Source: Trichopria drosophilae (lineage: Eukaryota > Arthropoda > Insecta > Hymenoptera > Diapriidae). From it: a stretch of 64,000 nucleotides of DNA. Both the position numbers and the translations under genes were made by a program. The notes below the pieces were generated by a model. The model was not told the origin of the DNA. It searched no databases and was given only the letters and a program-made list of their open reading frames with translations. Below, piece by piece: positions 50,663 to 61,735 of the stretch. The first letter of the stretch is position 1. Each line of letters opens with the position of its first letter. Where the stretch lies: positions 49,809,001 to 49,873,000 of the forward strand of contig CM059582.1 of assembly GCA_030407085.1 (NCBI GenBank). The letters are read 5' to 3'.

Positions 50663-51790
50663 ATTTAGGATTGAAAAACACCTGAGATTGATTGGAACAC
50701 AAAAAATGTTAAAAAAATTGCCACCCTGTTACGTAAAATTTTTCGGATATCGTAATTATATTAATTATTTCATTAAAATGGCTATTACTTAAGAATAGTC
50801 ATCTTTTACAGAAATATTTTCTCCATGTACAGCAATTTTTCGGGAACTAAAACAAACTCAAAAATATTCATATCGCCAATTAAAAAATTCTATGGAGTGA
50901 ATTTTTGTACTTATTTAACAGAAAGATAAAACAGATTAATTACTTTTTACTTGTTATAATACATAATGTTTCTAATCTTATATTTCCACATACTTTTATT
51001 ACCAGACAAACAAATTTTTAATACGTAATAAATTTTTTTTTAATTTTAAATGTCATACCTAAAATTAATAGTTCTAAATAGTTCGTCGAATTGACCATTT
51101 CATTTCAAAACACTTCATCTATCGCACGATTCAAATTTAATTAATTTCATAAAATATGTTAGATTGTAATAATGAATTTTTCGAAAATTCTTGATTAACT
51201 CAATTAACGCCTAATTTTTCTAATTGCCATTTACGTCACAAACCAATTACTAAATCATCAAAATTAACCCCTTTAACACGATATAAATCGTTCATTACTG
51301 GCATTTTTTAACTTTTCGATTATTAAGATGAACCAGTCTGACATTCGGAATTCCATCGTCCACTTTTTTTGGAACGATGTCTTAGAAATTAATCGATGCA
51401 AACGAAGATCATTAGGGAACCACATGCCGCCTTGAAAGCAATGAAAAACCATTAAACCGATTCGAAAAGTTTGTTATCGTCTTATACAAATGTCGTAAAT
51501 GATAAGATAAAATGAAGCAGATTCATGATTTTCTCGCGATTTCTATGTGCTGCGTTACGAGCAGGAGTATCACGATGACTGATCAAAAACACCATTGTAT
51601 TTTACGCTTTGTATACATTCATTAAGTAACATAAAACTGAATTACAAGTTACAGTTTCAAGAAATCAGATTTGTCGATATCTTAATACCTGGAAAATGTA
51701 AAACACATAAAAAACAATATTAAAAAATGTTTAATCTATCAGTAGCAACATTAACAATTATAAACAGAAATTTGATACGCCACGATGAAA
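50663..51790. other. AT-rich stretch, nothing recognised
   Basis: No supportable gene or element is seen. Confidence 0.35.
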
Positions 51791-52400
51791 GTAAAGAAAA
51801 TTCCGCTCTGTTTACGACCGAATCACAGGATATAAAAAAATCGTTGAGGCTCGTCGGAAATGGCGAACAGTTGAAAAAAAACCACGGTATTCCGACATTA
51901 TGAGTTTTTAATTATTTCGGCGTACGACAGCAATTGGCGAAAGAGAAAACAGCGAAAAAATTCCAGCTCGAGACACGCGTATAAACAAATCGGTAAACGG
52001 GATGTGCATTTTTTTAGTCGTCTTGACTACGGAATCGCTATCAGACCAATTAAGCCACGCGTCAAACGACAATGAACATAACCTCTTTCGCTATTTTTCG
52101 CGCTTCAATATTCCGAGGTTTATGGGGATGCAACGTGTTTTCGACTCGGGGATAATTAAATTTTTTATCATCGTCTCTGCGCGATGACGCGTGAGGAGGC
52201 CGAAAATGACGAAAAAAGGGGGTATTTTTTTTAACGAACGAGAATTTAATAACGTGCGTGTTTATTACTGCGATTTTAATAACAGTAATGAAGATGCGTC
52301 GCGTTTGGCCGGAAGCTTTTTTGCCACTTTGGTCTCGCATTACGGTTTCTTTAAGATGCAGTTTCAGGGTAAGTGGTATATTCGGTAATTGAAAACGTTT
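51791..52400. promoter_or_regulatory. CpG-richer segment
   Basis: A locally CG-enriched block has several ACGCGT-type sites (near 51,974, 52,057 and 52,188) and a 113-codon minus-strand ORF (52,062-52,403) overlapped by + strand ORFs. No protein family is recognisable. Its character resembles the other isolated CpG-rich segments in the window. Confidence 0.25.
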
Positions 52401-52619
52401 CAAAATTTGTCGGCTGAATCGGTTATCGAAATTTTATTAATATGATTTATGGTGGTTTTTATATGTAGGTCATGGTTTCTGGTCTTTGTCTATCTCAAAA
52501 AATCACCAAAAAATGTCGAATGAAAATTTAAAAAAACAATTTATTATAATCTAGACTAGATTCAACAAATTTGAATACTAAAATTAAAAAAAGATTTTTC
52601 TACTTCAATTTTTTCTGGA

Positions 52620-52720
52620 AAACAAACGTTTACGTGTCATGACGCATCGAATCTCTCACTTTCGGACCTCAATTTTTCTAAAAAATCAAAAACCTATCCT
52701 AAAAATCGTAAAAAATTCGG
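52620..52720 (+). repeat. second copy of the tRNA-derived repeat, 3' part
   Basis: GCATCGAATCTCTCACTTTC through CTAAAAAATCAAAAAC to GTAAAAAATTCGG matches the tail of the 48.7-kb element (GCGTCGAATCTCTGACTTTC...TTAAAAAATATAAAAA...GTAAAATCACTCCG). The box B region is degenerate here (GTTTACGTGTC). Confidence 0.55.
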
Positions 52721-53500
52721 TTTGTTTTCATTGTTTTCAGTTGGATTTATTATTTTATTTGCGTCTGTAAGAACTTTCTATAATTGTCACCATTTCAATC
52801 CTGTTTTTTTTTTATATTTTAATTTGTGAAGTACCTGACATTTTTTTTACTCTACGGACCTGAACATAAAAACGTCCAGCTTCTAAACCTTCATATTTAA
52901 TTTTCTATACTGAAGACATAATTTTGATACCGAATTAAAAATGCTAAATCACTCAAAATCAGACCTCAAGTTATGTAAATTTTACAAACACAATTTCATT
53001 TGTTTCCTACTTTTCGTTAATTACATCACTACTGGGTTTTATTTGAACAATTAAAAATTCACAGTCTCATTAAGTAACATTTTGTTTACCCATATACCTG
53101 TTCGTAAAGAATTATGTATGAACTATGAACTGTTCACTTCTTGACGCATATCTGAAAATTACAACTCACTGCAAGTCGATAAAGACGCGAGACGCAAGTA
53201 AAATTCGCTTTTGCATTGACGTTCAGAAACACTTTGACGATGAGTAAATATGACGTATGTGACATTATTTGCATTTAAAATTTAATTTTTTTGTAATTAT
53301 ATTAGAAATATTAACTTCTTTTCGTCGTCACTTTGATGCGATAGTAAAAATGTCTCTTTTAGAGCCCGAATACCCAATACTCAATAGGGAATTTTTTCAT
53401 TAGGGAAGTGTCGAACAAAACCAACACAAATTTGTGTAATTATGCCTTTATTTTTTAGCAATAAATATCGAACTAAAATAAATAATAAGCGATTAAAATA
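52721..53500. other. AT-rich stretch, nothing recognised
   Basis: No gene is recognised. A perfect 14-bp palindrome, ACACAAATTTGTGT, lies near 53,425. Confidence 0.3.
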
Positions 53501-53504
53501 GAAT

Positions 53505-53900
53505 TACAGTAGAATCTCGGTATAATTGCGTCTTGCAATATTTACATCCCAGCATATTTGCCCGGTTCCGTCTCTTTATACCTGTTGACGCTTTTTGTTT
53601 TCCCCCACCGTACGGACTTGGGCCTCACAGAACGGCCTGCTGTGACGTCACGAACATAACGTTACTTAGGGGAGTGGGAGAAGCAATAAAGAAACTTACC
53701 GGGACTCTAAGGGGCCAGCCATAAACTACGTTACCAGTTTAGGAGGGGGGGGGGGGGTCTGCCAAGAACTATGGTCTGTATTAAAATCCTAAAACTATCT
53801 ACGAAGGGGGGGGGGTCAATAATGCCAAAAAAGGTCTACTTAGTTTATGGATGGCCCCTAATGTATTTCTATTTCGCCAGGGTATAATTTAAGAGGAACA
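53505..53900. mobile_element. pogo/Tigger-like element interrupted by another MITE
   Basis: TA-CAGTAGAATCTCGGTATAA at 53,505 is a typical pogo/Tigger terminus. The interior shares with the 38.0-kb element GGACTTGGGCCTCAC, CGGCCTG, TGACGTCACGAAC (palindrome 53,643-53,650), GGGGAGTGGGAGAAGC and, past the inserted MITE, CGCCAGGGTA. The right terminus is degenerate, so the end near 53,900 is approximate. Without the insertion the element would be about 240 bp. Confidence 0.6.
53708..53861. mobile_element. Harbinger-like MITE nested in the pogo-like element
   Basis: A 148-bp element (53,711-53,858) has inverted ends GGGGCCAGCCATAAACTACG and, reverse-complemented, GGGGCCATCCATAAACTAAG. It is flanked by TAA on both sides (53,708-53,710 and 53,859-53,861). 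Internally it has two long G runs (near 53,744 and 53,806). A 3-bp TAA duplication and GGGGCC ends fit PIF/Harbinger. The arms differ at few positions, so it is among the better preserved elements here. Confidence 0.75.
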
Positions 53901-56015
53901 TTCACATTTTTCGAATGGAAAATTTTCTAAATATTTATACTAAATGCTCTTGATAATAAGTATGTTATAAGTATGTGATGTTTGTTATCACATGTATTTT
54001 AGTAACAAAATAAAATTGTTAAATATAAAACAATAGTTTCTCAATTCATGTAAGCTTTTCACTTCCGATTAAACAAAAAATAACGTAACCGAATATCGGC
54101 CTTTTTAAATGTATTTTTTAGAAAAAATTCACTACAAGTAACTTTTTATTTGCGACGTTTGAAATACATATTTACTTGAATATGCAAAACTTTTGTTTAT
54201 TTTGTTAAAGAAACTCATGTGACAATGGTTGTTTTAATACAAGAGTTTTTTTTTGCGAAAAATGTCGTTTTCTCGATAATATACTGACTAGCCAGGCCAG
54301 TCATTATTTTCAAGCCTTAGAAGTAAAATTGCCATGCATAGAATGATTCAACCCAGTATGTTGCACTGTTAAATGACTCATATGGGCGTGCAACTAAATT
54401 CCTGTGAGAACGTTGTAAAACACATGAAATACTCTCGTATATTAATAAGAAAAACTACATATATTGGTAAGGTTACAAAAATATAGGATGCTGTATGCTT
54501 CTCAAAACAAACCTTTTTTCATACCTCAGAACTCATTTCTTGAGTTGTAAACAATGTTCGTAAATTCAAATAAACTTGAATAGTCTTAAGAAAATACTTA
54601 CCTGCAGTAAGGAAATGTTTACTTATTAAGTAAATTTGTGAAATAATCTTAAAAGGAAAGTCAGACAATTTTTGTTAGTATACAAACAATTAAAATTGCA
54701 ATACCTGAACGTACTGATTTTTGCAAGAATGACGATTTTTATGTTACTTTTAGGTTTGAAAACAAACCCATACCAGGTTTTAATACCTTTGTAATACCTT
54801 AGGGGTTTTTTTAACCCCAGGATGTACATAAATGGTACGGAATGTTCCGGAACGTTTAAAACAACAATGTGTTTACTTGCTTTCGATTTCCACAGTACCT
54901 GTCGGCTAAGATCTATTGAGATACAGTCGCTAAGAATATTCTCTGGTCGAGATGTTTTTGAAAACCTTTTTGTAGAAACGTTTCTGGAACTTTATGTTTA
55001 CAGAATTGAAAAACAAACAACAACTACATAGCGTTAGGCAAGATTCGGGCGCCACTCACATTTAGTCCAAATAAAGATTTTTCTATTCTAGTTCATAAAT
55101 CACATTCAGAAAAAAACACGTCTAATCGTGAAAGAGAAGGTAAATTTTGTTTTTCAATTTGCAAGTAAAAATTTCATAAGTTCAAGTAAACATCTTGTGT
55201 CAGAGTTGCAGAAAATAGTTTCAGAGATGAAAATATTTTTGAGGTTATTAAGTTGCGTGTTTCTTCACTGACTTTCATATCTTCTAACAGATGTTTTTTT
55301 CCATTCAAAACAACGCCCTGTTAGCGTGTTTTTGTAGATCCCTTCAGATGAATATTTGTTGGATGAGTACAAGAACACAAATGGAGCTGAAATAATGTTG
55401 AATAATACAATTCAATTCAAAAGAGTATTTGAAAATAATAAGTCCAGTCACTTGTATAAACAGAGCTGTCAAATTAAGGTTGTCGCTACTCAATACTTAG
55501 TGAATTGAAACATAAAAAAATACCAGCCATTTGTACAAAAATATATTGGGGAAAAATATTTTAAATAAACACTTCCAATAATTTAGTTTTTATTGTTAAC
55601 GATATTGTTGAAAAAATAATATTATGCGTAAAAACAACATTCAAATATAATTTGTAAAAAATGTGACGCAATTTTTTTTTCTCAGTTGTTTACATTTATC
55701 AAACGTAATTTAAACCAAAATAGTTTTTACTTTCTTTGTGTAAAATTATCATTATATTATAAACAATTTCTTCATATTATTTTCTGTAAATGTTTGTGTA
55801 ATATTTTGACGACGTTTTGATACTATAGGAGCCCTCTTGAGGTCTGAAGCTAGAATTAAACTAACTCAGACAAAAATTGTTCTTTTTCAGTTTAATGTTT
55901 TTTATTTGTAGTTTTTCATCAATTTCAATTTCAATTTACGTAACAATTACAAACGTATTGAAAATTTGATTAGTTGTGATTTCATCGTTATTTTTGTTAT
56001 GATATTCATCTAAAA
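53901..56015. other. AT-rich stretch, nothing firmly recognised
   Basis: No gene is seen. Motifs such as AAGTAAATATTT/CTTGAATAGTCTTAAG near 54.57 kb recur loosely at 8.3 and 35.4 kb. A small GGGGTT...AACCCC dyad lies near 54,803. Confidence 0.3.
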
Positions 56016-56019
56016 TCCT

Positions 56020-56200
56020 TAAAGTGAAAACTCATTGCATAACAGTGAAATGTTACTTTTAGATATAGTGCCGATTGGACCACCCTCCTAAAAGTGAAAA
56101 TTCACTTTATTAAACAGTCGATTTTTTTCGTTGCATGTAAAAGTTAAAATGTCACTTTATACAAAGGGAATTTTCACTGCGAGCATAGGTGAATATTTAA
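56020..56200. repeat. dispersed repeat D, copy 3
   Basis: Inverted arms face each other: AAAGTGAAAACTCATTGCAT through AGTGAAATGTTACTTTTA on the left, and TAAAAGTTAAAATGTCACTT through AAGGGAATTTTCACT on the right. This is a short inverted-repeat element of the AGTGAAAA family. Confidence 0.5.
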
Positions 56201-56564
56201 TATATCTCTAATATTATTTACATATTTTTGGAATATATATGTATTTACTAGGAAAAACATTCATCAACTATTTTCCACGCAGATTGCCGACTATCGATGT
56301 CTATTATCCTATTCGGTACTCAATTTCATCCAATTTCTTATATAGATAATTAATCGCATTACACCCCTTGCGAGAATGATAGGGTGGATGTGTTGGATAC
56401 GATACAAACGCGCCACTAGGCGGCGAGTGTTTGATACATCACATTATTTATAGTCTTTCCGTCTTTTGCATAAGATCGTCTGGGAAAAAGCTCAGTTCAA
56501 AATGGCCGCACTCACTGTGCCATACAGTGAATTTCGACACGGGTTCTAACCTTACTTTTTGCTA

Positions 56565-56725
56565 TCATACTCACTGTATTCAATACAGTTAAAATGTCAT
56601 TTTTATAAAAATGAAATTTTCACTTTAGTACAAATGTAAGTCACTGTATTACAATGAAATCTTGGCATTTCACTTGAAGTAAAAGTTACATTTTCACTTT
56701 TAGAATTTTAGAGTGTTTGTTACAT
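56565..56725. repeat. dispersed repeat D, copy 4
   Basis: AATACAGTTAAAATGTCATT, TGAAATTTTCACTTTAGTAC and AAGTAAAAGTTACATTTTCA share the same alternating motif with the copy at 56.1 kb. Confidence 0.45.
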
Positions 56726-56809
56726 ATTTTTTTAAATTATACCATTATTAAATTGTCTCGTACATGAAAGAAATACTTTAACATTTAATAATTTTAACTA
56801 GAAAAAAAA

Positions 56810-56925
56810 ATTTAGTTTGACTATCTATATAGTAGGATCTAGCACAAGTTCTAGTATCATTGTCGATCTAATTTGTAGAGATCACTATTTAGATAGTAAA
56901 ATTAATTAAATATGATGACTACGTC
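56810..56925. repeat. dispersed repeat H, copy 2 (inverted)
   Basis: ATTTAGATAGTAAAATTAAT (56,887-56,906) and the preceding CTAATTTGTAGAGATCACT are the reverse complement of the core at 7,211-7,250. Left of it, ACTATCTATATAGTAGGATC resembles the other end. Confidence 0.4.
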
Positions 56926-58790
56926 TCATTCTACTGCCATGTTAGTAGTTTTAACTATTTTTTTCGTGCATTAAAATAAATATCATTTCAGCATTTCCAC
57001 TAATTAAAATTCATAAAGGATCGATTTTTTTTATTTTCTCCCAATGTTTCTTAAGAGTAGAATATTTTTTTTAAGATGAATTTTGCATTTGATTTTGTAA
57101 AACAATTTCAAAGTATCTGAAATTTCGTTAGATCTGTGGACGTAAAAATTCCATATCGGCCAGCATATTTTTTCCGTCGGCAGTGAAACTCATGATGACA
57201 TAATTTACTCTCCGAATCTGAATTATTAAAAAACTTCTAAATTAAAGCATAAAATAGTGATTATTTGTATTAGTAAATTTTTCATTATTATGTAGGCATT
57301 AAATTGATCATTTTTATTAAAAGTCAACTTATATAAATAATATTTCAGTTTCTTTTAGGAATGCATGTGAAAATTGAAATATGTCAAGACTTTAAATATT
57401 TGTTATTTTTTGTTCATACAAATAATTACTATTCACTGAATCTGCTGTCCGAAAGTGACTTATTAAAAATATTGTGCTGCAAAAAAAACTGTCACTAGAT
57501 GTAGAAATTAGTAAATGTTTCGATATTACGGAATCTAAAGGTCTCAAATGAATTTCATAAGTCTAGTATACAATAAAATCACCAACAAATTAGTTTGTTT
57601 ACTTTTTATTAATAAAAATCGTTAGTAACTAAAATGGCCATCCATTTTTCGTTTTTTCATTATTAATTCAAAATTGCTCTTTGAATATGATTTACTAAAA
57701 AATACTAATGTCAAATCAAAAGTGTGTCAGTAAATTAGTCGAGTTTTGACTATTATAATAGTCTATAATTAGTTACTAAACATAACCAACGGAAAACAAA
57801 AAGTATGTCCTATGAATAAGTAAATTTTATACAATATTTTTACTACTAATTCGTTTGAATAGTTTTTAATAAAGGTTGTTACTAAACTACTACTGAAAAG
57901 TGAAAAGCGTGTCCTAATGAATACGTCAATTATTTACTACTACAAAACTTTATTTCAGAAGTAAAATTCAACCTATTTATCATTATTAATTTAATTCCAC
58001 AAAAATATGTTACGAAATCTTAAAATCTCATTTGGTAAGAAAATAATAGTATAAAATAAAAAATAGGTTATGTACTTTGAATTAGTACATTTTTCACTAA
58101 CAAATTACCAGAAATTACTAATGAATTTGAAAGATTATACTATAGAAACATTGATTCCAATTGTGTCATGTCGTAGTAGTAAGATATCATTTACGAATAT
58201 TCAACTCATTCAACGTTTTATAGAAAGAAATAAAAAATGACTATCGGAGAGCAAAAAAAGTCTCCATGTATTTTATATTTCACAAGTCCACAAAAATTAA
58301 ATTATTACTAAAGTTATATTAGAAAATATTAAATGAATTCCTTAAAACACAACCAAATAAACTAACCAACAAATTGAATGTATATTTTTAATTATCAAAA
58401 GTTGTTACAAATGTAATGACACACATTTAATTTTTAATTATCGTAATCCATTGAAACGTAGAGAGTAATTTCCAGCGTCTCGACGCAGAGAAAACATTAC
58501 GAATTCGGTATGACCCAATATTCCAGTTACCTTGAAAAGTACTTTATCGCGAAGGAAAGCTTCGCGTAAACAAAAACAAGAAATTTCTAAAAAATTCAAG
58601 ACTTGCGGGAGGTTTTTTCCGGTGCGCATCGATATTTAGGACGAAATGGAGGAATAATGGGAAATCGGGGTTTGTCGGTTGCGAATCGAGTCCGAAAATA
58701 ATCGTCATGAAAACAGATCTCAGAAATAAGTATTATTTCATGAAAAAAAGTGGGAAACTCGGAAAACGATCCAAGAAGACGACGAAAGCG
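56926..58790. other. AT-rich stretch with repeat E-like block
   Basis: 57,580-58,110 is rich in TTAGTAAC/ACTAATTT motifs like those at 9.4 and 38.5 kb, with AGTGAAAAGCGTGTCC-like phrases. Composition begins to rise in GC from about 58,450. No gene is seen. Confidence 0.35.
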
Positions 58791-59115
58791 TCGAGTCATC
58801 GCCGGGGAGTTTCATGAATTTTCAAAACAATAATAAATCACGAGGCGTCACGATGCGTTTCTACACCTTCTCCTCGAAAAAGCCACGAAACGTTCCGTTT
58901 TTCTCGCGAACGTCGACTGTGGGGGTCGAAGTGGGGATGGGGAGAAAAGAGATAGAACGATGGGAGGAAGGGGAAAAACGCGAAGTCCACGGACGGGTGG
59001 ACGCGCGAAGAAACTCGCGCCCCGAAGGGTGACGGCCACGTACATCCGACGTACGGCGGAGGGGTGGAGCGAGCACCGCAGACGACGCAAAGGGTTCCGG
59101 AGCGTGCGTATATAC

Positions 59116-59927
59116 GTTACGCGCGGTAAGACAGAGACGACGGAGTCCAACGAAAGGACGACACTACGCGCGCGGAGTTGTAGGAAGAGCACGCGGGCGA
59201 ACGCGGAGGGAGGACGGGCGAATAGTCTCCACGGTGGGAGAGACCGAATGGGAGGGATAGGTAGAAGCATAGGAGGGAGCGAGCCTTGCCGCAGGGTGGG
59301 GATATGGAGAAATGGCGGGAAACGTAGGACGGCCGGAGTGGGGAGCGCTGCGTAACGTCGGTGGTGGAGTAAAAACACAACACGAGGTCGGTGGTGGGGA
59401 GAACGTCTCCCACTGCGGCGCAAACGGAGCGGGCTCGGGCCGAAAACTCGGAGCTCCCTTTAGTCGTGGGTTCAGTAAGCGAAAGGCTCTCCGAAGTTCT
59501 GGACGCGATTCGCTACAAAGCCTTTAAGATCGAGACGCTCCGGACTCGTTTCCTGGAGCTCAGAGCGCGTACAAGAACGTCGGGAGTTTCCAAACGTTTT
59601 CAAAAAAAAAGTTTAAAAATCAAGTTCTTCGCCTCGTGCGTCAATCCTCGACGGGACCTTGTTTCGTTTTCGGTGTTACCGATCCGAATCGTCGAGGAGT
59701 GGCGGGTCTTCAGTGTTCGACAAGTTCGGGACTGGAACGGAATACACAGACGCTTTTTCGTGCGAAAATCTCGAGAGCTCGGTTCGAGTTGATTGTTTTG
59801 TTTCGGGAATCGAGCAGGATTGCGTTTCCGTTCGACACTGTGGCTAGCATCATTCAAGCTGGATTCCAACAAGCACTGCGTGTCGCGAATACGTCGCGGC
59901 TACGGGAGGCTTAAGAAACTGTTCAAG
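59116..59927 (+). other. candidate non-coding first exon A ending at a strong donor
   Basis: The segment ends at TTCAAG followed by GTAAGA (donor at 59,928), a near-consensus splice donor. The start is not determined; I placed it after a TATATAC (59,109-59,115) that could serve as a TATA-like element. A 92-codon frame (59,636-59,914) stops 13 bases before the donor and no long frame crosses it, so the exon is probably 5' UTR. It could be shorter than drawn or have other upstream exons. Confidence 0.4.
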
Positions 59928-60420
59928 GTAAGAATCTACATTGGATTCATCGTGATTTACGAAAGTGTTCATTTTGTTTGTTTTTTTTACGAACGCGCCG
60001 TTCACGGATTCGCGCCAGACTGTTTTTTTGCGTTGGGCGTGGGACCGCCGCCGCTGACGCCGAACGTAAACAAACGCTTTTCCGCGGGGTTAACGTCTCG
60101 TCGCGACTCTATCGTCTTTTCTTCTCCGACTCTTTTTTTTTTCGGAGTTTGAAAAAGTTTGTTGATTGTTTACATCCGATGTTTTTGTGTTTTGTATCGT
60201 TTTGAAAAAGACTTTCATCCTGATCATTCAGATTTCGGAAAAATCAAAACAATCGAAAAGTAAACATAAAACGTCATGTCAAATACGAATAAAAAATTGT
60301 CATGCAATCGCGAGAAAGGCGGGAAATTGGAAAAGGAAAAAGTAGATTGGAAAGGCGCGGGAATGCCGCGGAGGACCAGAAAACGGTTCCCGAAGTCGTA
60401 AGTTATGCAAACTAGTCTCT

Positions 60421-60464
60421 GCGACTCTCTCGCGCGCTTGAGTACTTGGGAGCGAGAGAGTCGC
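60421..60464. promoter_or_regulatory. perfect 13-bp inverted repeat with GAGAG motifs
   Basis: GCGACTCTCTCGC (60,421-60,433) is repeated inverted as GCGAGAGAGTCGC (60,452-60,464) with an 18-base spacer. The arms contain GAGAG, the core of GAGA-factor sites in insects. It could be a paired binding site or, in RNA, a stable hairpin. Confidence 0.6.
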
Positions 60465-60912
60465 CGCGGGTGTTTTAACGGTCGAAAATTCGAAAACGCC
60501 CTTCCGCGAAGGCGCGCCGTTACCTGCGCTGGAGGCGGCGGACGCCGAAAATAAAAGGAAGCTGGTCCTAATGGTTTTCCGAGAAATGCCGAAAGACGCC
60601 GGCGCCGCCGCCTTCTCCTCTTCCCTCCACGTTTTGGAGAACGAGAAACGGCGAGAAGGTCGAAAAACGTTGGATCATTCGCGAATCACGAGGGTGCCGC
60701 GTGAAGAGGAACGATTCTCCTCTGTCGAAAAAAAAAAGAGAGGAGAGAAAAAAAAACGTGCGGAGAAGAAGAGATCGCGGCAAAACAAACCGTCGGCGCC
60801 CGCGATACAAAACAAGCGATAATGACGCTTCATTCACGAGAGCGCTTCTAATCTCCGCGTATAAACGGAGGGGAAAGCGCCGAGTTTTCAAGTAATTTAA
60901 TCTCGCGCGATT

Positions 60913-60935
60913 TATCGATCTCTCTCGCGGAGAGA
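60913..60935. promoter_or_regulatory. DRE-like site next to a GAGA dyad
   Basis: TATCGATC (60,913-60,920) matches seven of eight bases of the DRE consensus TATCGATA of insect core promoters. It is directly followed by TCTCT-CGCGG-AGAGA (60,921-60,935). Confidence 0.4.
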
Positions 60936-61134
60936 CGTTATTGCGCAACGTTGCACGATTCGGCGTAACGGGCCGTGCGTTTTTGCGCAGCTTCCGCACT
61001 CTCGGGACGAGGCGGGAACCCGAGAAATGCCGCTTATTTGCTTAAACGCCTTTTTTTTACCGTAGACGACTACGTTTTTGCGTGTCCCGACCCGACGCCG
61101 CCGCCGATTCGAACAGCTCCGCTCCGGCGCACAA
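60936..61134 (+). other. candidate alternative first exon B ending at a strong donor
   Basis: CACAA followed by GTAAGT (donor at 61,135) is a full-consensus intronic donor sequence. It lies in the CpG island about 1.2 kb downstream of donor A and just downstream of the DRE-like site. The exon start is unknown; the boundary drawn is the DRE/GAGA cluster. No coding frame is evident. It could be an alternative first exon, or an internal exon of the same transcript if an acceptor exists upstream. Confidence 0.35.
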
Positions 61135-61735
61135 GTAAGTAATAACAAATCTCATAGATTCTTGTTTTACTAGTGAGAATCCGCGGCGTGCATTTCCGAA
61201 TTACTAGAAATCCGTGTTGAGAATGCACGTCCCGCGATGCACCTTTCTTTCTTTTTCCCGCTCTTTATTTTTTTTTAATTTTCGTCGACGCGATCTCGAT
61301 CAATCCTCATGGCCCGAGATCGCGCCGCGAAATATTGATTTTCACCCGGGGGTCCAAAATTGCCTCCTTGAACGACAAAACATGTTTTGCCGGCCGAGAC
61401 AAATATTTGTCCGTCTCTCTCAGGCTGTAAAACAGTCGAGCGACAGAGAGAGGAAAGGACGTATTTTATCGAGCCTTATCAAACGCACCACAAATTGGCT
61501 GCCTCAATTGGGAAATCTCCAACTTCCCGTCGTTTGCTTTTTTCGCATGACTCGCAAAATGTAGAAATTGATGAAAATCGTACGTCTCGTGTTTGTTTAC
61601 ATCGCGACGCACTACTCAAAACAAAAAATCTCGCCGAGATGGCGAAAAAATGGACGGATTTCCGGTTTTGTAATTGGCGGCGTTTCTGTACGACGAGCGA
61701 GTTAATTTTATGCATGCAATTACCCGCTGGTTAAA

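Larger units (their letters stand above)
58790..61735 (+). promoter_or_regulatory. large CpG island, probable promoter region
   Basis: About 3 kb of GC- and CpG-dense sequence is sharply set off from AT-rich flanks. It holds two strong + strand splice donors, GAGA-type motifs and a DRE-like TATCGATC (60,913-60,920). Long open frames exist on both strands (for example 191 codons at 58,848-59,423 on the minus strand), but their translations are arginine-, proline- and serine-rich low-complexity sequence with no recognisable domain, as expected from stop-poor GC-rich DNA. The likely role is the promoter and 5' non-coding exons of a gene transcribed rightward. Transcription in the other direction cannot be excluded. 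Confidence 0.65.

Noticed and set aside
58848..59423. 191-codon minus-strand ORF in the CpG island
   Set aside because: The translation is low-complexity arginine/proline/serine sequence, and other frames on both strands are open over the same stretch, as expected in GC-rich DNA.
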